Origin: Takakia lepidozioides
Taxonomy: Eukaryota; Streptophyta; Takakiopsida; Takakiales; Takakiaceae
Assembly (NCBI GenBank): GCA_030704615.1
Contig: CM060733.1
Span: 68,078,001-68,138,000 of the forward strand
Reading direction: 5' to 3'
DNA length: 60,000 nt
The position numbers and the translations under genes are program-made. Below, piece by piece: positions 34,028 to 46,366 of this stretch; position 1 is the first letter of the stretch, and each line of letters begins with the position of its first letter. The notes under the pieces are model-generated. The model was not told the origin of the DNA. It made no database searches and saw only the letters and a program-made list of their open reading frames with translations.

Positions 34028-35344
34028 ACTGAACGTAATGTCCTCCTAGTGTGGCATGTGCCATTGAGCACATGTGTACCAAAAGAACAATGAAGGGCCA
34101 ATATTCCAGAAAAACCCAATTTGCTATTTTTATGAATTTTCAGTGACAAAAAATGCTTGAAATTCAATATCTCCCGGAGGTCCAAAAATTAAAAATTATG
34201 AAATCGCCTCAATGCACCCCTTACTCATGGAGGGCTTTCCAGTATCAAGACCCTGGGCGGCGACTTTGCGGTTCGGAAGGTCTCAACGACCAAACAAAAC
34301 AAAACAAAACAACACAAATGCATGTAATCCATGCAAGCCCTGCCATACAGTTTGTGACTTGTGACGGATGTCCTGATGGTTGAGTTGAAGTTATGGAGCC
34401 TTCTTGTTCTTTCCAATCACTTAATGCAGAAATTGCCCCAAGAAAAATACCTTTATTCTCTCTTTCTCTGTTCTTTTCGCTTCTTCTTTTCCTGCCCTCT
34501 TTACTATGAGATCCATGGGAGACTCAACCGTTTTCACAGAAGTCTTCTTTTTTCTTTTTCTTTTCTTTTTCTTTAAAAAAAAAAAAACGGAGCCTTGATA
34601 CTAAAATTAAAGGACGAGGAAAAATTAACCTCGCGGAGGCCCAAAAGGCAAAACAATCGTGGGGAACCTCCAAGATCAACACAACGGGTAGCAAAAGAAC
34701 CAGCCATGGTCACCAAAAGGAATTCAGCTACCAAGAACCAAGCGACCAGGAACAGACAGCTCATAAATCTAGGACTAAGATCCGCCATCTATGGATCCTC
34801 ACTAAGAAACATCAATGCAAGTAAGAGAATACAAGAAACTAGCGCTTGGATCTAAGAGGTTCAAAATTGAGGTGAGCCTTGATTTTGGAGTTTATATTCT
34901 TCCTATGCTTCCAGATAATGTCGTCCTCCAACTGCACAAGAGAAGGTCAGGGGCTAGACGGGCCATCATGGATTGGGGATGGCAAAGTGGAAAGAGCAGC
35001 ATTCTCCATCTCTCGAGCAGATGATGTCGCGCCATCTCCAAGTGTCATCGAATTCTTGAAATAGCTTGGTCCGTTTTACTCCAGAACATCTGCAAAATAT
35101 AGCGGTCAACAAACAACCCCAAGCCTTAAATCTCCCCTCAACCAACAGATCAAAGCAGATCCTCCTGAGCACCGTCCTAAGAGAAGACCAGACTGGGCAT
35201 CTGTGCTAGACTTTTCTAGCCTATAGGTTCAGCAAGTGAATGGAGATGGAGTTAGGAGTGATTTCCAGGGAGCATAGAAGGCTCGAATCCTGGACCAAAT
35301 CGCTTCAGCTAGGCAGCAGTAGAAGAAGCCATGCTCCAAAGTTT

Positions 35345-35825
35345 CAACCAAGGAGGTTGAGTTTTTCATGAGCAGAGTTCCATTAGCAGAGGTATATTCA
35401 AAAGTACATTCTCACGAATATCCTGGGAATATTCTTCCAAACCTGTGCCGAGCCTATGCCGAACCAGTTCGGACCACTACCGAACCTATGGCACTGTTCA
35501 GGGCTGAACAGTGCGGGCACCTACATTTTTTAAGAAAAAGTTTTTCTTAAAATAAAATAAAATAATTTTTATTATTAATGTATGAAATGGGGTTCAGCGC
35601 CGAACCTGCAAAAAAAATTCCAGTAAAAATCTCATTTTTTTTAAGTCAATGTCATGGATTTGTTTTACCTCTACAATATTTTCAATCCAAAATGGGAATC
35701 CATAAACCGAACCTATCCCTAATCCCGATCCTATCCCCAACCTAGAAGTGGTTCGGCAAACAGGTCCGTCTCTCTGCTCACTGCTCATTGTCACTCCTCA
35801 TGGATTTTAGCCCCCCAACCAAGTT
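35345..35825. mobile_element. Non-autonomous MULE-like element inside the LINE, TSD CAACCAAG
   Basis: The element is 35353-35817. It starts GAGGTTGAGTTTTTCATGAG and ends ATGGATTTTAGCCCCC. CAACCAAG flanks both sides (35345-35352 and 35818-35825); the ninth base differs (T/C). It has the same structure as 28302-28852 in opposite orientation, with the same TTCCAAACCTGTGCCGA-type and GGCACTGTTC interior. LINE reading resumes directly across the insertion (..CSLNLVGG / LVETLEHGF), which confirms the ends. Confidence 0.9.
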
Positions 35826-36479
35826 AAGACTACACAACTTACAGCAAAGAGGTTGGTCAGAGATGAAGGCCCCGAAGGGCAAAATCTTATGAGTAAGCCT
35901 CCGCAGAAATCCAGAGAGCTGTTTAGCAGAACGGTGCTTAGACCAGACATCTTTCCACACCGCAGTCCAGTCAGTACCAGCAACCAGAGTTCCAGCCCAT
36001 TTCTTATCCCTTTACGAGGAAAAGGGTTGGTAGGGTGAATAAGAGAGTAGCCAAGCTTGGCAGAGTAAGCAAAGAAATGATCTTTATTCTTGGAGAGCCA
36101 TCTCCATTCGCCAGGGTCAAAAGGCAACTCTAGGAGGGGCAATCCCTGAAACCACAGAAGATCAATTGCCAATCCCACCATCCCACCATTGGTGGCTTTG
36201 GGTTTGTACAACCATAAATGGAATCAACCACCCTAATCCCAAAGAGAAGACTTTCAGGATAGATGATGTGGCAGGAAGAGGGGACAGCCTGCCCTGAGAT
36301 AAGGTGAAACCAATACCTATGCAAGAGCCAAGAGAGACAAAAAGAACATACATAACCTGGAAAGAAGAGGGGATGCTACATCCTTGCCACAAAGTACAGT
36401 ATGTGACATTGCTCATAAAGGCAATCCACGAAGGAGGGATTTATGACAGAATGCAGGAGCCCGGGAAGCAAGCCCTGGT

Positions 36480-37286
36480 GTTTCCACCGGGTCTGTATTT
36501 TCCATGAACGATGAGCAGACGAGCCATGAGCCATGAGCAGAGTTTTCGAACCTACACCGAAGCTAACCCGAAGCCAGATTCCAAGTTCGGAATAGGCTTG
36601 GGATATAGCAAAGCTGAAGGACCAAAGTTATATTCCTAAATAGAAAGTGTACCACCTATACCCGCGCGGGCCAAACGGAAAATGTACAGCCGGAAGTCTG
36701 TGCTGACTTTTCAAAAAAAAAAAAAAAAATCGAAAATTGGGAAGCTGAAGTCTGTGCCGACTTCTCAAAAAATATTTTATATTAAAAAAAACTGAAAATT
36801 GGGAAGCCGGAAGTCTGTGCTGACTTCTCATATAATATAATATTTAAAAGTCTGTGCCGACTTCTCAAAATATAATATAAAACTCAAAATTAGGAAGCCG
36901 GAAGTCTGTGCCGACTTCTCAAATAATAATAATAATAATAATAATAATAATCTGGAAAATAGGCAGCCGGAAGTCTCTGCCGACTTCTCCAAAAAAAAAA
37001 AAAAAAAAAAAAACGGAAAGTAGGCAACCGGAAGTCTTTGCCAACTTCTCAAAAAAAAAGGTACCGACGCCCAAATAGGGGAATTCCCGAACCTAGCTTT
37101 GCATCCGAACCTAACCTGATTGTTCTATGATGAGGGAAAATCGTGCACTTGTAACACTAAAAAACAGGTTTGGATGGTCGAAAACCTGGAAATATTCGCA
37201 GAAATATGCAAAAAAATTCTGTTTTGTGGTTCTGCTCATGCTTTTTGGTGCTTACTGCTCATAGAAAAACAACCCCCGTTTCCACC
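36480..37286. mobile_element. Non-autonomous MULE-like element inside the LINE, 9-bp TSD GTTTCCACC
   Basis: The element is 36489-37277 (789 bp). It starts GGGTCTGTATTTTCCATGAA with ATGAGC repeats, and ends ATGAGC-type repeats (inverted) and AAAAACAACCCCC. GTTTCCACC occurs at 36480-36488 and 37278-37286. The interior has a ~60-70-bp tandem repeat, GGAAGTCTGTGCCGACTTCTC (here as GAAGTCTGTGCCGACTTC), at 36690, 36755, 36812, 36850, 36900, 36970 and 37028, separated by A-rich or ATA-rich runs. No coding capacity. Confidence 0.9.
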
Positions 37287-38833
37287 CAAAGGAGTGAAGT
37301 GTCTGTAAGGAAGCAGAGTCTGGTCAGAGTGTGATTAGAGGTTAGAAAACAAGGTGATTCCTGCATTTTCCCAAGGAGCCCATCTGCCAAAGCAAGCTAC
37401 CAGAGTCTCGTTGTCCGCACTGAAATTGCCAAAAAGGGGTTGCCTCTGCACTTCTTCTTTGATCACATGAGAAGATTGGATAAGGTGCTCCCGAATCTTG
37501 TGCCAGGCTTTCCAGATCGCCGCCCAAGCCTCCGACCCACAGGAAGCCTTGGAATTAGACTTACCTCCCTACATGAGCCAACGAAGAGAAGGCTTCCAGA
37601 GAGAAGAAGAGATAGGAATGGAGTTAGAAGTATAGTTGCGAAGCAGCCAAGACCAGTGGGCAAGGCCGGGGTTGAGAAGAGCTCAAGGGAGCCATTTAAC
37701 AAGAAGAGAGCGGTGACTTGCGATTCAAAGTCAAGAATACCAAGACCCCCATGCTTATTACTCATACAAAGCTGCTTCCAGTACTAGACCAGCAGAGCTC
37801 TACGATTATGGCCGATTGTGGGAGCCCCCCAAATAAAATTCTTGATGAGCTACCTGATTGCTTACAGAGCTGAGGGCCCGGGTCCCAGACAGAGGCAATG
37901 AACCAAGTGGAAGCCAGGAGGATTTGATTGGCCGTAAGAGCTCTTCTTGTAATTGTGAGTCATGCGGAGCTCCAGTAACAGAGCTTTGATTTAAGCTTAG
38001 CAATTACAGGGCTGAAACCTTGCTACCAAGTGAGCCATGTGCCCACCTGATGACCAAGGAAGATAAAGGCCTCACTGTCTCTGAGCCAGCGGATGCCCAA
38101 ATCCTCACCCCAACAGGGAGGGTGAGGGTTAGTTGTTGTTAAGACGGGAGAGCAGACCAACCATTTGGCTCCAGTTAACAGATAAGCCAGAGGCTGAGCA
38201 AAAAAACCTTACTACAATTGAGAGCAGCCTGGACAGGGGACATGGTATCATTCCTAAGAAACAAGACTGAATCATCAGCACACATGGAAGCTTTCAGGTG
38301 ACCCGCTGGCCCAAGATGGAGGTTTACTATTTCATGAGCCCATGAGCCCATGAGCCTATGAGCCCTCATGAGCGGGCATCCGCGGAATTGGAATTTTCGT
38401 GCCTTTATTGACGGTATTATGTCCTCATACCTCGATAATAGGGTCCGTTTCTCCTGGTCCAGGATGCGGAATGAGGTATTTCGGCACCGTTATTCCACGT
38501 CGCGACCGTAAAACATTGTGCAAGACAGGAAAGAGACACAAACTTGTAGCCCTCACAAGCCATTATGCTGACAGGGTAATATATTTAGGGTCAGACGACA
38601 GTTCAACTTGCAAACCCCATTCAACACAGCATCAACACCACATTGACATGACAGAAAATTGTCATACACACTCGAAATACAAACATCAGGAAACTACAAG
38701 TTTTTATTTTGTACAGCAACAACTCCGAGCTTCCATCATCAGAAATGGACCACTGCGGCATAAGAAACCTGTGGATCTACCATAACCCGAAGCCTGTGCC
38801 CTCCAATCACCCTCCACAATGATCCTTAACGCT

Positions 38834-39460
38834 CTATGCTGCTGCGTTGACATCCACAACACGAACCACCGAGTCGTCGAACCACAGGTTCAGAATTAGG
38901 AGTGGTGCGGTAGTCGTCCACTGCACATTGCCGTTTTCTGGATTAAGATGACACACATAAAGATACAAGATATCTATAGAGGTCACGTTCGTGAAAACAT
39001 GCAGATATTGGAGACCTCCTATTGGGACCTCCTCCACAGCGTCGTGAAATTTGCAAACATCCAGGACAAACCTGTTCCGATTCTCCCTTAGTGTCAACAA
39101 TATATTCCCTGGCCCAGAAGAGTGAGTGAGCAACTCAAGAGCCCTATCCGGGAGCAAATACTGTGGAGGTGCAGTACAGTTATGGTAGTAAGACCTCCAG
39201 AACTCGCCGCAGCAACATCTCATGATAAAGAGACGAACACTCCGTCTTCCAGGTCTATCTCGCACAACAAGTATCCACTATTGTCCACTGGCAGGCCTCA
39301 CCCAAAGAGAATCCCACAGAAGTGCTCGGAAACTCGTCACCCTGCGTGTACCTTCACTGAAGTCCAACTCCACCATAATGTCTCCCATCACCGGCACACG
39401 CAATCGCGAACCTCGAATCCCGCTCCGTCGAATGCAGAAGGCATTTACATAGGGCGGCAT
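38834..39460 (-). pseudogene. Unknown transposon-borne ORF, one in-frame TAG
   Basis: The minus-strand frame from ATG 39460 to 38834 is broken only by TAG at 39280-39278. It begins MPPYVNAFCIRRSGIRGSRL, continues DIMVELDFSEGTRRVTSFRA, LWDSLWVRP and, after the stop, RSVRLFIMRCCCGEFWRSYY, LQYLHVFTNVTSIDILYLYV and ends NLWFDDSVVRVVDVNAAA. It is about 208 codons and probably a single exon. There is no recognised family; the second half suggests a beta-rich domain. Palindrome array A lies upstream (39740-40012). The stop context (CAA TAG TGG) would fit a CAG-to-TAG change. Confidence 0.6.
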
Positions 39461-39739
39461 TGAGGAAGTGTGCGCCCACCGGGAATGGAGAGGGACAAGT
39501 AATCACTGTAGTGTTTCAACACGGAGATGCAAACATTGAAAACCCACTGCGGAACACCCTGTCACGTGATCTTCTCTGGGGCAACTGCAATACGTGCCCC
39601 CATTGGCCGGCAACAGCTATCCACACAGGCGATCGAAAATGACTGGTGCTAGAAGGGGCTAGACAGAGAAGGTGCCACGACATTACAGGAAGAAATTGTG
39701 TTAAAACCACCAGCGTCCTAAAACCACCGACCTTGGTAT

Positions 39740-40015
39740 TTCGGCGCTGAAATTCCCAAGAGCAGTGTGTTAAACTGGTGTTTTGAAGACTTCCACCGGG
39801 GTATTTTGGCGCCGAAATTTTCTTTTGAAATGTGATATACTGGCATATTTTATGGCGTAGAGCGGGCTATTTCGGCGCCGAAATACCCAAGTAGAATGTG
39901 CTGAAGTGCCTTGTGCTGAAGGTTTCCATCGTGCTATTTCGGTGCAGTAATTCCTACGTGGAATTTTATAAGGCCCATATTATGAAGGCGCACACTAGGC
40001 CATTTCGGCGCCGAA
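39740..40015. repeat. Phased palindrome array A (TTCGGCGCCGAA), 5 units
   Basis: Cores are centred at 39745.5, 39810.5, 39876.5, 39943.5 and 40009.5, spacings 65, 66, 67 and 66 bp. Two are perfect (ATTTCGGCGCCGAAAT), the others differ by one to three bases. The intervening ~50 bp are strongly diverged. The array sits between the 3' end of the methyltransferase-like gene and the start of the unknown ORF, both on the minus strand. Confidence 0.9.
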
Positions 40016-40108
40016 ATTCCCAATAGGAATGTTAGAAACGGCAATGTTTTCATGGCTTTTAGTTCGCGGTTCGCTGGTGTGCATAAATTACTTGTAGGGT
40101 TCTTTACT

Positions 40109-43100
40109 TTATTTTGCGTCTCTTCTGCTTTTATTATTACATTTGTGTTTGCGGAAGAAATGTTGGGAATCGGACATGCACAGTCTGAACACAATGATTT
40201 CAAAAATTGTCAATATTTTCATTAAGTGATTCAGAACTGTACAACAGAAGGATCCAAATGAGACTTTGCTATGGCAAGGATCCGCGATCACTGTCCAATG
40301 CATCCCGGCCTCATGCAAGGATGGCTGCCTTCCACCTGCCTCCGAACCTGCACTGGTACTACCGCTGTTACTCTGAGAAGCCATCCCCTAAAAAATACCA
40401 TCATCACCAGCTGGAACTGTCCACCTGGGTGCGGAACTGTCCTCATCATCCCCCTCGCTCTCAGACGCGGATTCTATGACGAACTTGCCTACTCTGCCTT
40501 TCACAATTCCATGTTTGGCCTCACACCTCATTATAATTCTCTGCTCCTTCCCGAATATCAATTGCTCGAACCGAGTAGGCCTATCCTCCCTCCTGATGGC
40601 TTCTCTGGCAGTCGTGTCTGCATAGGGTGGTAGAAAAAAGGGCTTATGGGGACTCGCAAAAAACGATTTTCTGGCAAAGAATGGCCGATGCGATTCTGTC
40701 TCCTCCTCTGCAACAGGGTCCGATTCGGGCAAGTCTCCCAGCATTTCCTCGTCGGACGACTCTGCAAGGCTGAGTGTATGCACAACAAGAAATGAAGCAC
40801 ATTAGAACATTCAAACAGGGAATCATCGGCAGGTTGCATGGTCCCTACAACCAAAACCACTTACTATGGTGCAACTCACTCGAAGACAGGCATTGCAGGA
40901 AGCGGCTTCGGGCGCCCCTGCATCGGACGAATTTCCTGGACTTCATCCTCCTCCTCTTCCTCCTCCCCTTCCACGTCCTATTCTGCGTTGTTGGGATCCT
41001 CAGTAGGAGGCAGACGCTGTAGGCCCGCCAAATTGAAATCGTACAAGGCCGTATCCCCCTCAAATGAGAACACAAATCGGTTCGACATCCTTCCCGCCCA
41101 CATACAGGCACCTGCGAATTCATACGACACAACCAAAGCCGAAGTCAAGAATGATTCGCTTCCTCACGCAAGCAAACAAAGACAATTGGAAACTGTGTCA
41201 ATTTCGGTGCCGCAATCACTGAACACTCTCACCTGTATTTGCAGTGACGTCGAGGACCCTGCCTTCAACATCCGTACACATTTCCATGAGCATCTGGATG
41301 AATGCAGGAATCCTGGTCCTGCCATACCTCCAAGGCTTGCCCGACAAATCACAAAGCATGTACGTTATACTCCAGTGGATCAACTGTGGAATCAACAAGT
41401 CTGCCTGCTTGATGTAATTTGAATTTTGAATGTTCCTTCACGAAGCAGAATGCCTGAAAGATAAGAGTCTGCAAAGAAGGAAAGGAGAACGTGAGAGGTG
41501 GCCTACACGTACATGGGCAATTTCGGCGCAAAAATTGGCAGAACAGAGGAAAACCGCAGCATATCTTCTGACCATCGTTGACAAGACCCTGCGTGTTGAT
41601 GCAAGTCCAAATCTTCTTCAGGATGGGTGCTGCACTTCTCCCCATCCATACTTTGATATCATTCTCAGTGACTTCTCCATCGGCTGCTAGCACAACAACA
41701 CAGCCGTCGTCGTCCAACATGTTGGCTGCGAACCCGAATGTGTGGCTCCAATATCTTTCGTCGTACTTGTTCCACCACGGTAGTGAGCCCAGCCCCAGTA
41801 TCTCCTGCCCATCCGGGATATCCACAAGGATCATGTCAATGGAGGCTTTCACCACCCTGCCCCCGACTGTGCTCTTTTTGCCGTGGCTCATCGCCACAAA
41901 ATACTCCATCATCTTTGTGTAGCCAGGAGTGTCCTCGATATCATTGCCAGTGGCCTTCCCCTTCCCTTTCCCCTGGTGGGCCTCGATCGCCTTCCTCAAT
42001 CTCGTTTTCTCCAGCCTTCTGGTCAGAGCAGTTAGGAAATTTTCATTAACACACTCCACAATTGTGGGTGTATTGAGGACTTCCCTGCCCGCAATGTGCA
42101 CCGCACGGTAGGGTCTGCCAGGTGCATCCTCGTATAGTGATCTCTTTGCAGCTGAACCCCTGGAGTGCTGGCCCTTGTGAATTTTCGGACGAGGTGTGGC
42201 CCCCTGAGTGTTATCCTGCTGGAAATCGTCGTCAGAATCCTCGTCATCTGGCTGACTATGTTGCTGCTTCTTCTTCTTGGGTGTGGGGCTCTTCGTCTCT
42301 TGCCCCTGTTTGCGCGTTCTTTTCTTCTTGTCCTTGGGCTGCTCAGCTGCCTGCTTCTCCATCTCCTTCACCAATGCTGCCGCCTTGGCTGACTTTCTCA
42401 GTGCTTTCTACTTTGTTGCCTCCTCTACTTTCAGTTTTTCCACGTCCTCTGGTTGGGGATCCAAATGTGCCTTCATAGCCCGGGCATTCGCTTCCTTCTT
42501 CAAGTTAACCTCCGAGGTCAACGGTCCCACTTGGGAATCCACATACCAGGGACAGTCTACCAAATGCTCGGCATGCCACTCCTTCGCCATTACTTCTGTG
42601 TACATCGTACCACGACCTCCAGGTGTCCTCCACGCCAGGAAGAATGGTGAACCTTTGAATGGCTCCGGACGGAATGAGAGCAAAATTTATGTACCTGCAA
42701 TCACGAGTCAGTTCAACAAAAATCATGTTACTGATGCATCATGCAAGAGGAAGTTCTGAATGCAGAAGGTATTTCGGCACCGAAATACGCAATGGACCGT
42801 GCCCCAATTACCCAACATTCATCTAAAAGAGGGATATTTTGGCGCCGCAACCCACCGCTGCTTGGCTAAATTCTCAAAACTACTAACTGCTGGGCAAATA
42901 GGGGGGATTATTGGCAACAGATTACCTGAGCAGGACTCACATTTCCGCTTTGTCGGCACCCTCCTGCTCTTCGATGTATACGCTGCGTCTTTCTTTTGCA
43001 ATTATCTGAAAATAGGTTTGCGAAGCGCCCTCGCCAGGACTGCACGTATTCTTCTCCATTGTCTCCGGTTTCGTTCAGCTCGATCTGTAACTTGAAAGTG

Positions 43101-45414
43101 GTGGTGTTGCAATCCATTGCTCCTGGGCGTGTGGGTCAGTACCTACAGCATTGCAGGTCTCCAAAACATTCATGAATTTGAAATTGCGATGATGTCCAAA
43201 CACAGAAGAGGAGGAAATTATATACTGATGCCACCAAGTCATCACATTGAGCCAGTCGTTCATTTTGTCCGTCTGTTGGCTCGATGGGAAAGTGGTACAA
43301 CAGCTTTGTGTTTGTAAGGCCGTGCCAGATTCGCAGCCACCTCGTCTGCATGGCCTAACATCGGTTAGACAAAAGAACCTCATCATGAGAATCGCGAGAA
43401 GACACAAAACAAAAACAAATACATGCTAACCTTCTCCGCCGCTCAACACAGGACACTGCGATGTGATGAAGTTCTCCCTGGACATTTCCGGTTCATGGGC
43501 TGGAGTAATGCGTCCTATCTCCACCAGGAACTCGGCACCAAGACCAGGGTCAGCGATTGCAACTTGCTTCACAAGTTTGGACCTGTACTTGGTCCGTGAT
43601 TGCCTCCCTGCCTGCACAATGTGACTCTCTATCGACGCGTCCGCCTGTTTGGGGGCATCACTCTCAAAGAACTGCCTTTTGGCATAGGCCAAGTCATCCC
43701 TGATGTTCATCTGCATTCCCATATCCAGCGGATACAGTCAGGCCACTAATCCCTGCAACAAATAGCATTAGATCGGGAATTTTGATTGAACCTCACCAAA
43801 TAGAGGATCTCCACCATGGCGTCCAGTGTTGGTCGGTACCAGTGCGATCCGCTTTCGCCAGGGACTTCCGGTACAGCTCGGATCGAGGGATTTTTGGAAG
43901 TCCGTCAGCGGTGCTATGCCCACTTCTTGCACTTTGTAGAGCGTATGTGCCAGGTGAGTTTCCATGAAGGCCCTCTCTGTTACCCTGCCATGGAGAAAAA
44001 AAAAAAAAAAAAAACAACATGAAAATATGATACAAAAATAACGAGATTTCGGCACAGCAATCCAATTTCCAGTTCATAGAGTAGATGACAGTCAAGAACA
44101 TTGCCTATTTTGGCGCCACAATAGGCACTACACAAGGATGTAGTAATTATACTTACAGATTTATATCCGCCATGGCACCCTTCAGCAGTCCTCTGTCCCT
44201 CACGTCCACCTTCACGACAATGCAGTCCACTATGTAATCCAATTGATTATCTTGCGGATGCATTTCAGCAATGTACTATGTCCAGGCAAGCATCCTGTGG
44301 TTCTCGTCCCAGACGAAGAACATCTTCCCTGCCATGTGTGCGAATGTGGGATTAGTCTTCAGAGAGGCTTCAAACTCGGCATTTACAATGTGCCAGTGGG
44401 GGCTCCAATTCTGAAGCTCCTCTGCAGTGGGGCCCCTTGTGATACCCTGGTCATTCTCAATGGAAACGTAGAATGCTGCCGACCCCCGTCTGTACCCCTC
44501 TCTGAAGTTGTGCTTCAGTCGGTCGATGTCCCCTGGCAGTGCTTGCCTTACAACTGGAAGGCTAACCATGCGACACAAATGAACTTTGAGGTTCTCCCGA
44601 TACACCATAAGAGCCAAAACGCGGCCTATGTTGCTATGAGTCTCTGCCAGCAACCTGTTTGCTGTTATGTTCATGTCTCGTGCGTTCATGAGCATACCCG
44701 CCACCAGTTTCTGACTTCTATCACCTCTCTCACTTCTCTCACCTCTCTCATCAGCCTGTCTATTATCCTGGAGGTTTTGCTCCTCCGCAAGCTCCACCAG
44801 GTTCTGATCTCCTGGGAAGTCGTCAAGTCGCACCACGTTGTCGTCTTCTGTCAGCTCAATGGGCCGCCCTTCTGCAGATCCAAGTCCGATATCTCCAGCG
44901 GCCTCCACCGCATCCATGTTTTTTGAAACTGCCTGCAAACCCAATATCTCGGCTTCCAGTCTCCCAAGTGGTTTTACAGGCAGCCAAAGCTGGGCTCCTT
45001 TTGCTTCCTCCTCGGCTTCTGGACTCTAGGTGGGCTTTTCTGAGACGATTTCTGAGGTGTTCTGTGAGGAGTCGCCTGCCTCGATGCACTTCCAACTTGC
45101 GAGCGCAGCACCCGAGCAGGAGTATCCAAAGTTGACTGTGTTTGCTCGCCCTCCTGCGATCCCTCCCTAGCTCCCATGTCAAACAACAGGAAACCATGGC
45201 ACACTGCACGCAAAAAAAAAGGTGTAAAAAGAATAGTGCGTATGGAGTGCTTCACTTGTGGGCGATCCGAGTCTCCGGATAACAAGGTCTGCATTTCCTG
45301 CATGAGACGGAGCTTCAGTCGTGTCGTCGGCAGCTTCCCAAAATCTCGCGTCCTCCTTTTCTTCGCCGGAGTCGCCTGACCTTCCACAAACTCTATGCTA
45401 TCACTATGCTGCAT
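40109..45414 (-). pseudogene. Multi-exon gene with beta-class DNA-methyltransferase-like motifs (decayed)
   Basis: Exon-like frames on the minus strand run from MQHSDSIEFVEGQATPAKKR (45414) through KSPPRVQKPRRKQKE, a long exon to 44160 (HNFREGYRRGSAAFYVSIEN), 43980-43800, 43720-43430, 43400-43080, 42720-42410 and 42408-41640. Then come a ~41398-41230 exon (GRTRIPAFIQMLMEMC, RVLDVTANT), a ~41125-40890 exon and 40783-40109. The methyltransferase hints are SIDMILVDIP (motif IV position, ~41850) followed later by VLDVTANTGACMWAGRMSNR (motif I, across a clean GT-AG intron). IV-before-I is the beta-class order. The motif IV text DIPD lacks the usual PP[YWF], so activity is doubtful. Basic linkers (KKKRTRKQGQ) suggest a nuclear protein. 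Stops at about 42412 and 40978 and a frameshift near 44985 make this copy non-functional. Exon limits are approximate. Confidence 0.6.
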
Positions 45415-45821
45415 AAGGAGAGGAAACGCAGGAGAATGTCACCGCAGAAGGGCAAGAGAGCAAGAGAGCGAAGCGGTGGAACAAGCAACCACTGTGCACG
45501 AGCAGATGCGCAAGCAGCCACGTCTCCCCAAATGTTGTCACCGTCCACCACTTTCCGCCGTATGGGTGATGAAGAGATTGCGACCCTTACACAGTTCGGA
45601 CGGATGAAGTCCCTTGGAACACGACGCGTGCCTGTTCAAGCCACCATTAGAAGACGCTTTATCCGAATTGCGGCACCGAAATACCGTTCCGTTCACCGGA
45701 TGTTGTTCCCGAAGCAGCCGGCATTGAATGCACTATCCGCACATCATGAACCAAACCGCCATGAAATCAAACCGCCAACCGACATTAAACAGTCAGGTCG
45801 GCACGTTTCATCAGCGGACGG

Positions 45822-46215
45822 ATGAATTTCGGCGCCGAAATTCATCATATGCAAGTGCTTTCATACAAAAACATATGAATTCCGGCGCCGAAATTCATCG
45901 CTTCCCCAGTCCTCATCCGTCATGAGCACACCTGTCAGTCGGATATCAGATCCGGAATTAATTCCGGAACTGTGCAGAACGCTGCACTGGGGCACATTTC
46001 ATCCATATTTCGGCGCCAAAATTCATTAATAATATCTCCATCCGCGAGCAAACGAGCTGAAATCATCCATATTTCGGCGCCGAAATACATCCAGCCCGAA
46101 CAGTAAACCGGCACCATGCCACGCTTTGCTGCCATCAATGCCCCTCACGGTTGCTGTCCATGCCTGTTTGACGTGCCATGTCTCGACTGTTAAGTATAAT
46201 TTCGGCGCCGAAATT
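45822..46215. repeat. Phased palindrome array B
   Basis: GGCGCC centres are at 45833.5, 45886.5, 46014.5, 46078.5 and 46206.5. The spacings are 53, 128 (2 x 64), 64 and 128 (2 x 64), so even gaps keep the 64-bp phase. Flanks read GATGAATTT...AAATTCATC. A perfect 18-bp palindrome TCCGGAATTAATTCCGGA also lies at 45951-45968. The array is upstream of the methyltransferase-like gene. Confidence 0.88.
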
Positions 46216-46366
46216 ATACTTTATTTGCGGCAACCGCCTGTACGAGAAATGACCATGTAATGTATACAGTCAGTTTCAAATAAAAACAACGGCTAAAATG
46301 CAATTAAATTTTCCCTAACCTGAGAAAATATCCCCTTACGTCATTGGATAACGGCCTTTTGAAAGA

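Larger units (their letters stand above)
34588..38313 (-). mobile_element. LINE-type retrotransposon, decayed and interrupted
   Basis: Minus strand from 38313. The RT active-site region has MCADDSVLFL (a YADD-type box) near 38280 and EAFIFLGHQVG near 38060. Then comes the RT C-terminal segment GGLGILDFESQVTAL near 37750. The zinc-binding zf-RVT tail lies near 36090-35826 (WRWLSKNKDHFFAYSAKLGY, VWKDVWSKHRSAKQLSGFL) and continues at 35344 with LVETLEHGFFYCC. An A-rich tail on this strand (34587-34545) marks the 3' end. Two short MULE-like insertions split it (35353-35817 and 36489-37277). Its 5' side is cut at 38314 by the large transposon. Many stops and frameshifts are present. Confidence 0.8.

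Noticed and set aside
45406-45825. Plus-strand ORF of 139 codons opposite the start of the methyltransferase-like gene
   Set aside because: Arg/Ser-rich composition without family features; it overlaps the first exon on the other strand and runs into palindrome array B.
45951-45968. 18-bp perfect palindrome TCCGGAATTAATTCCGGA as a member of array B
   Set aside because: Its centre (45959.5) is out of phase by about 9 bp with the 64-bp grid and its core differs, so I keep it as a separate oddity.
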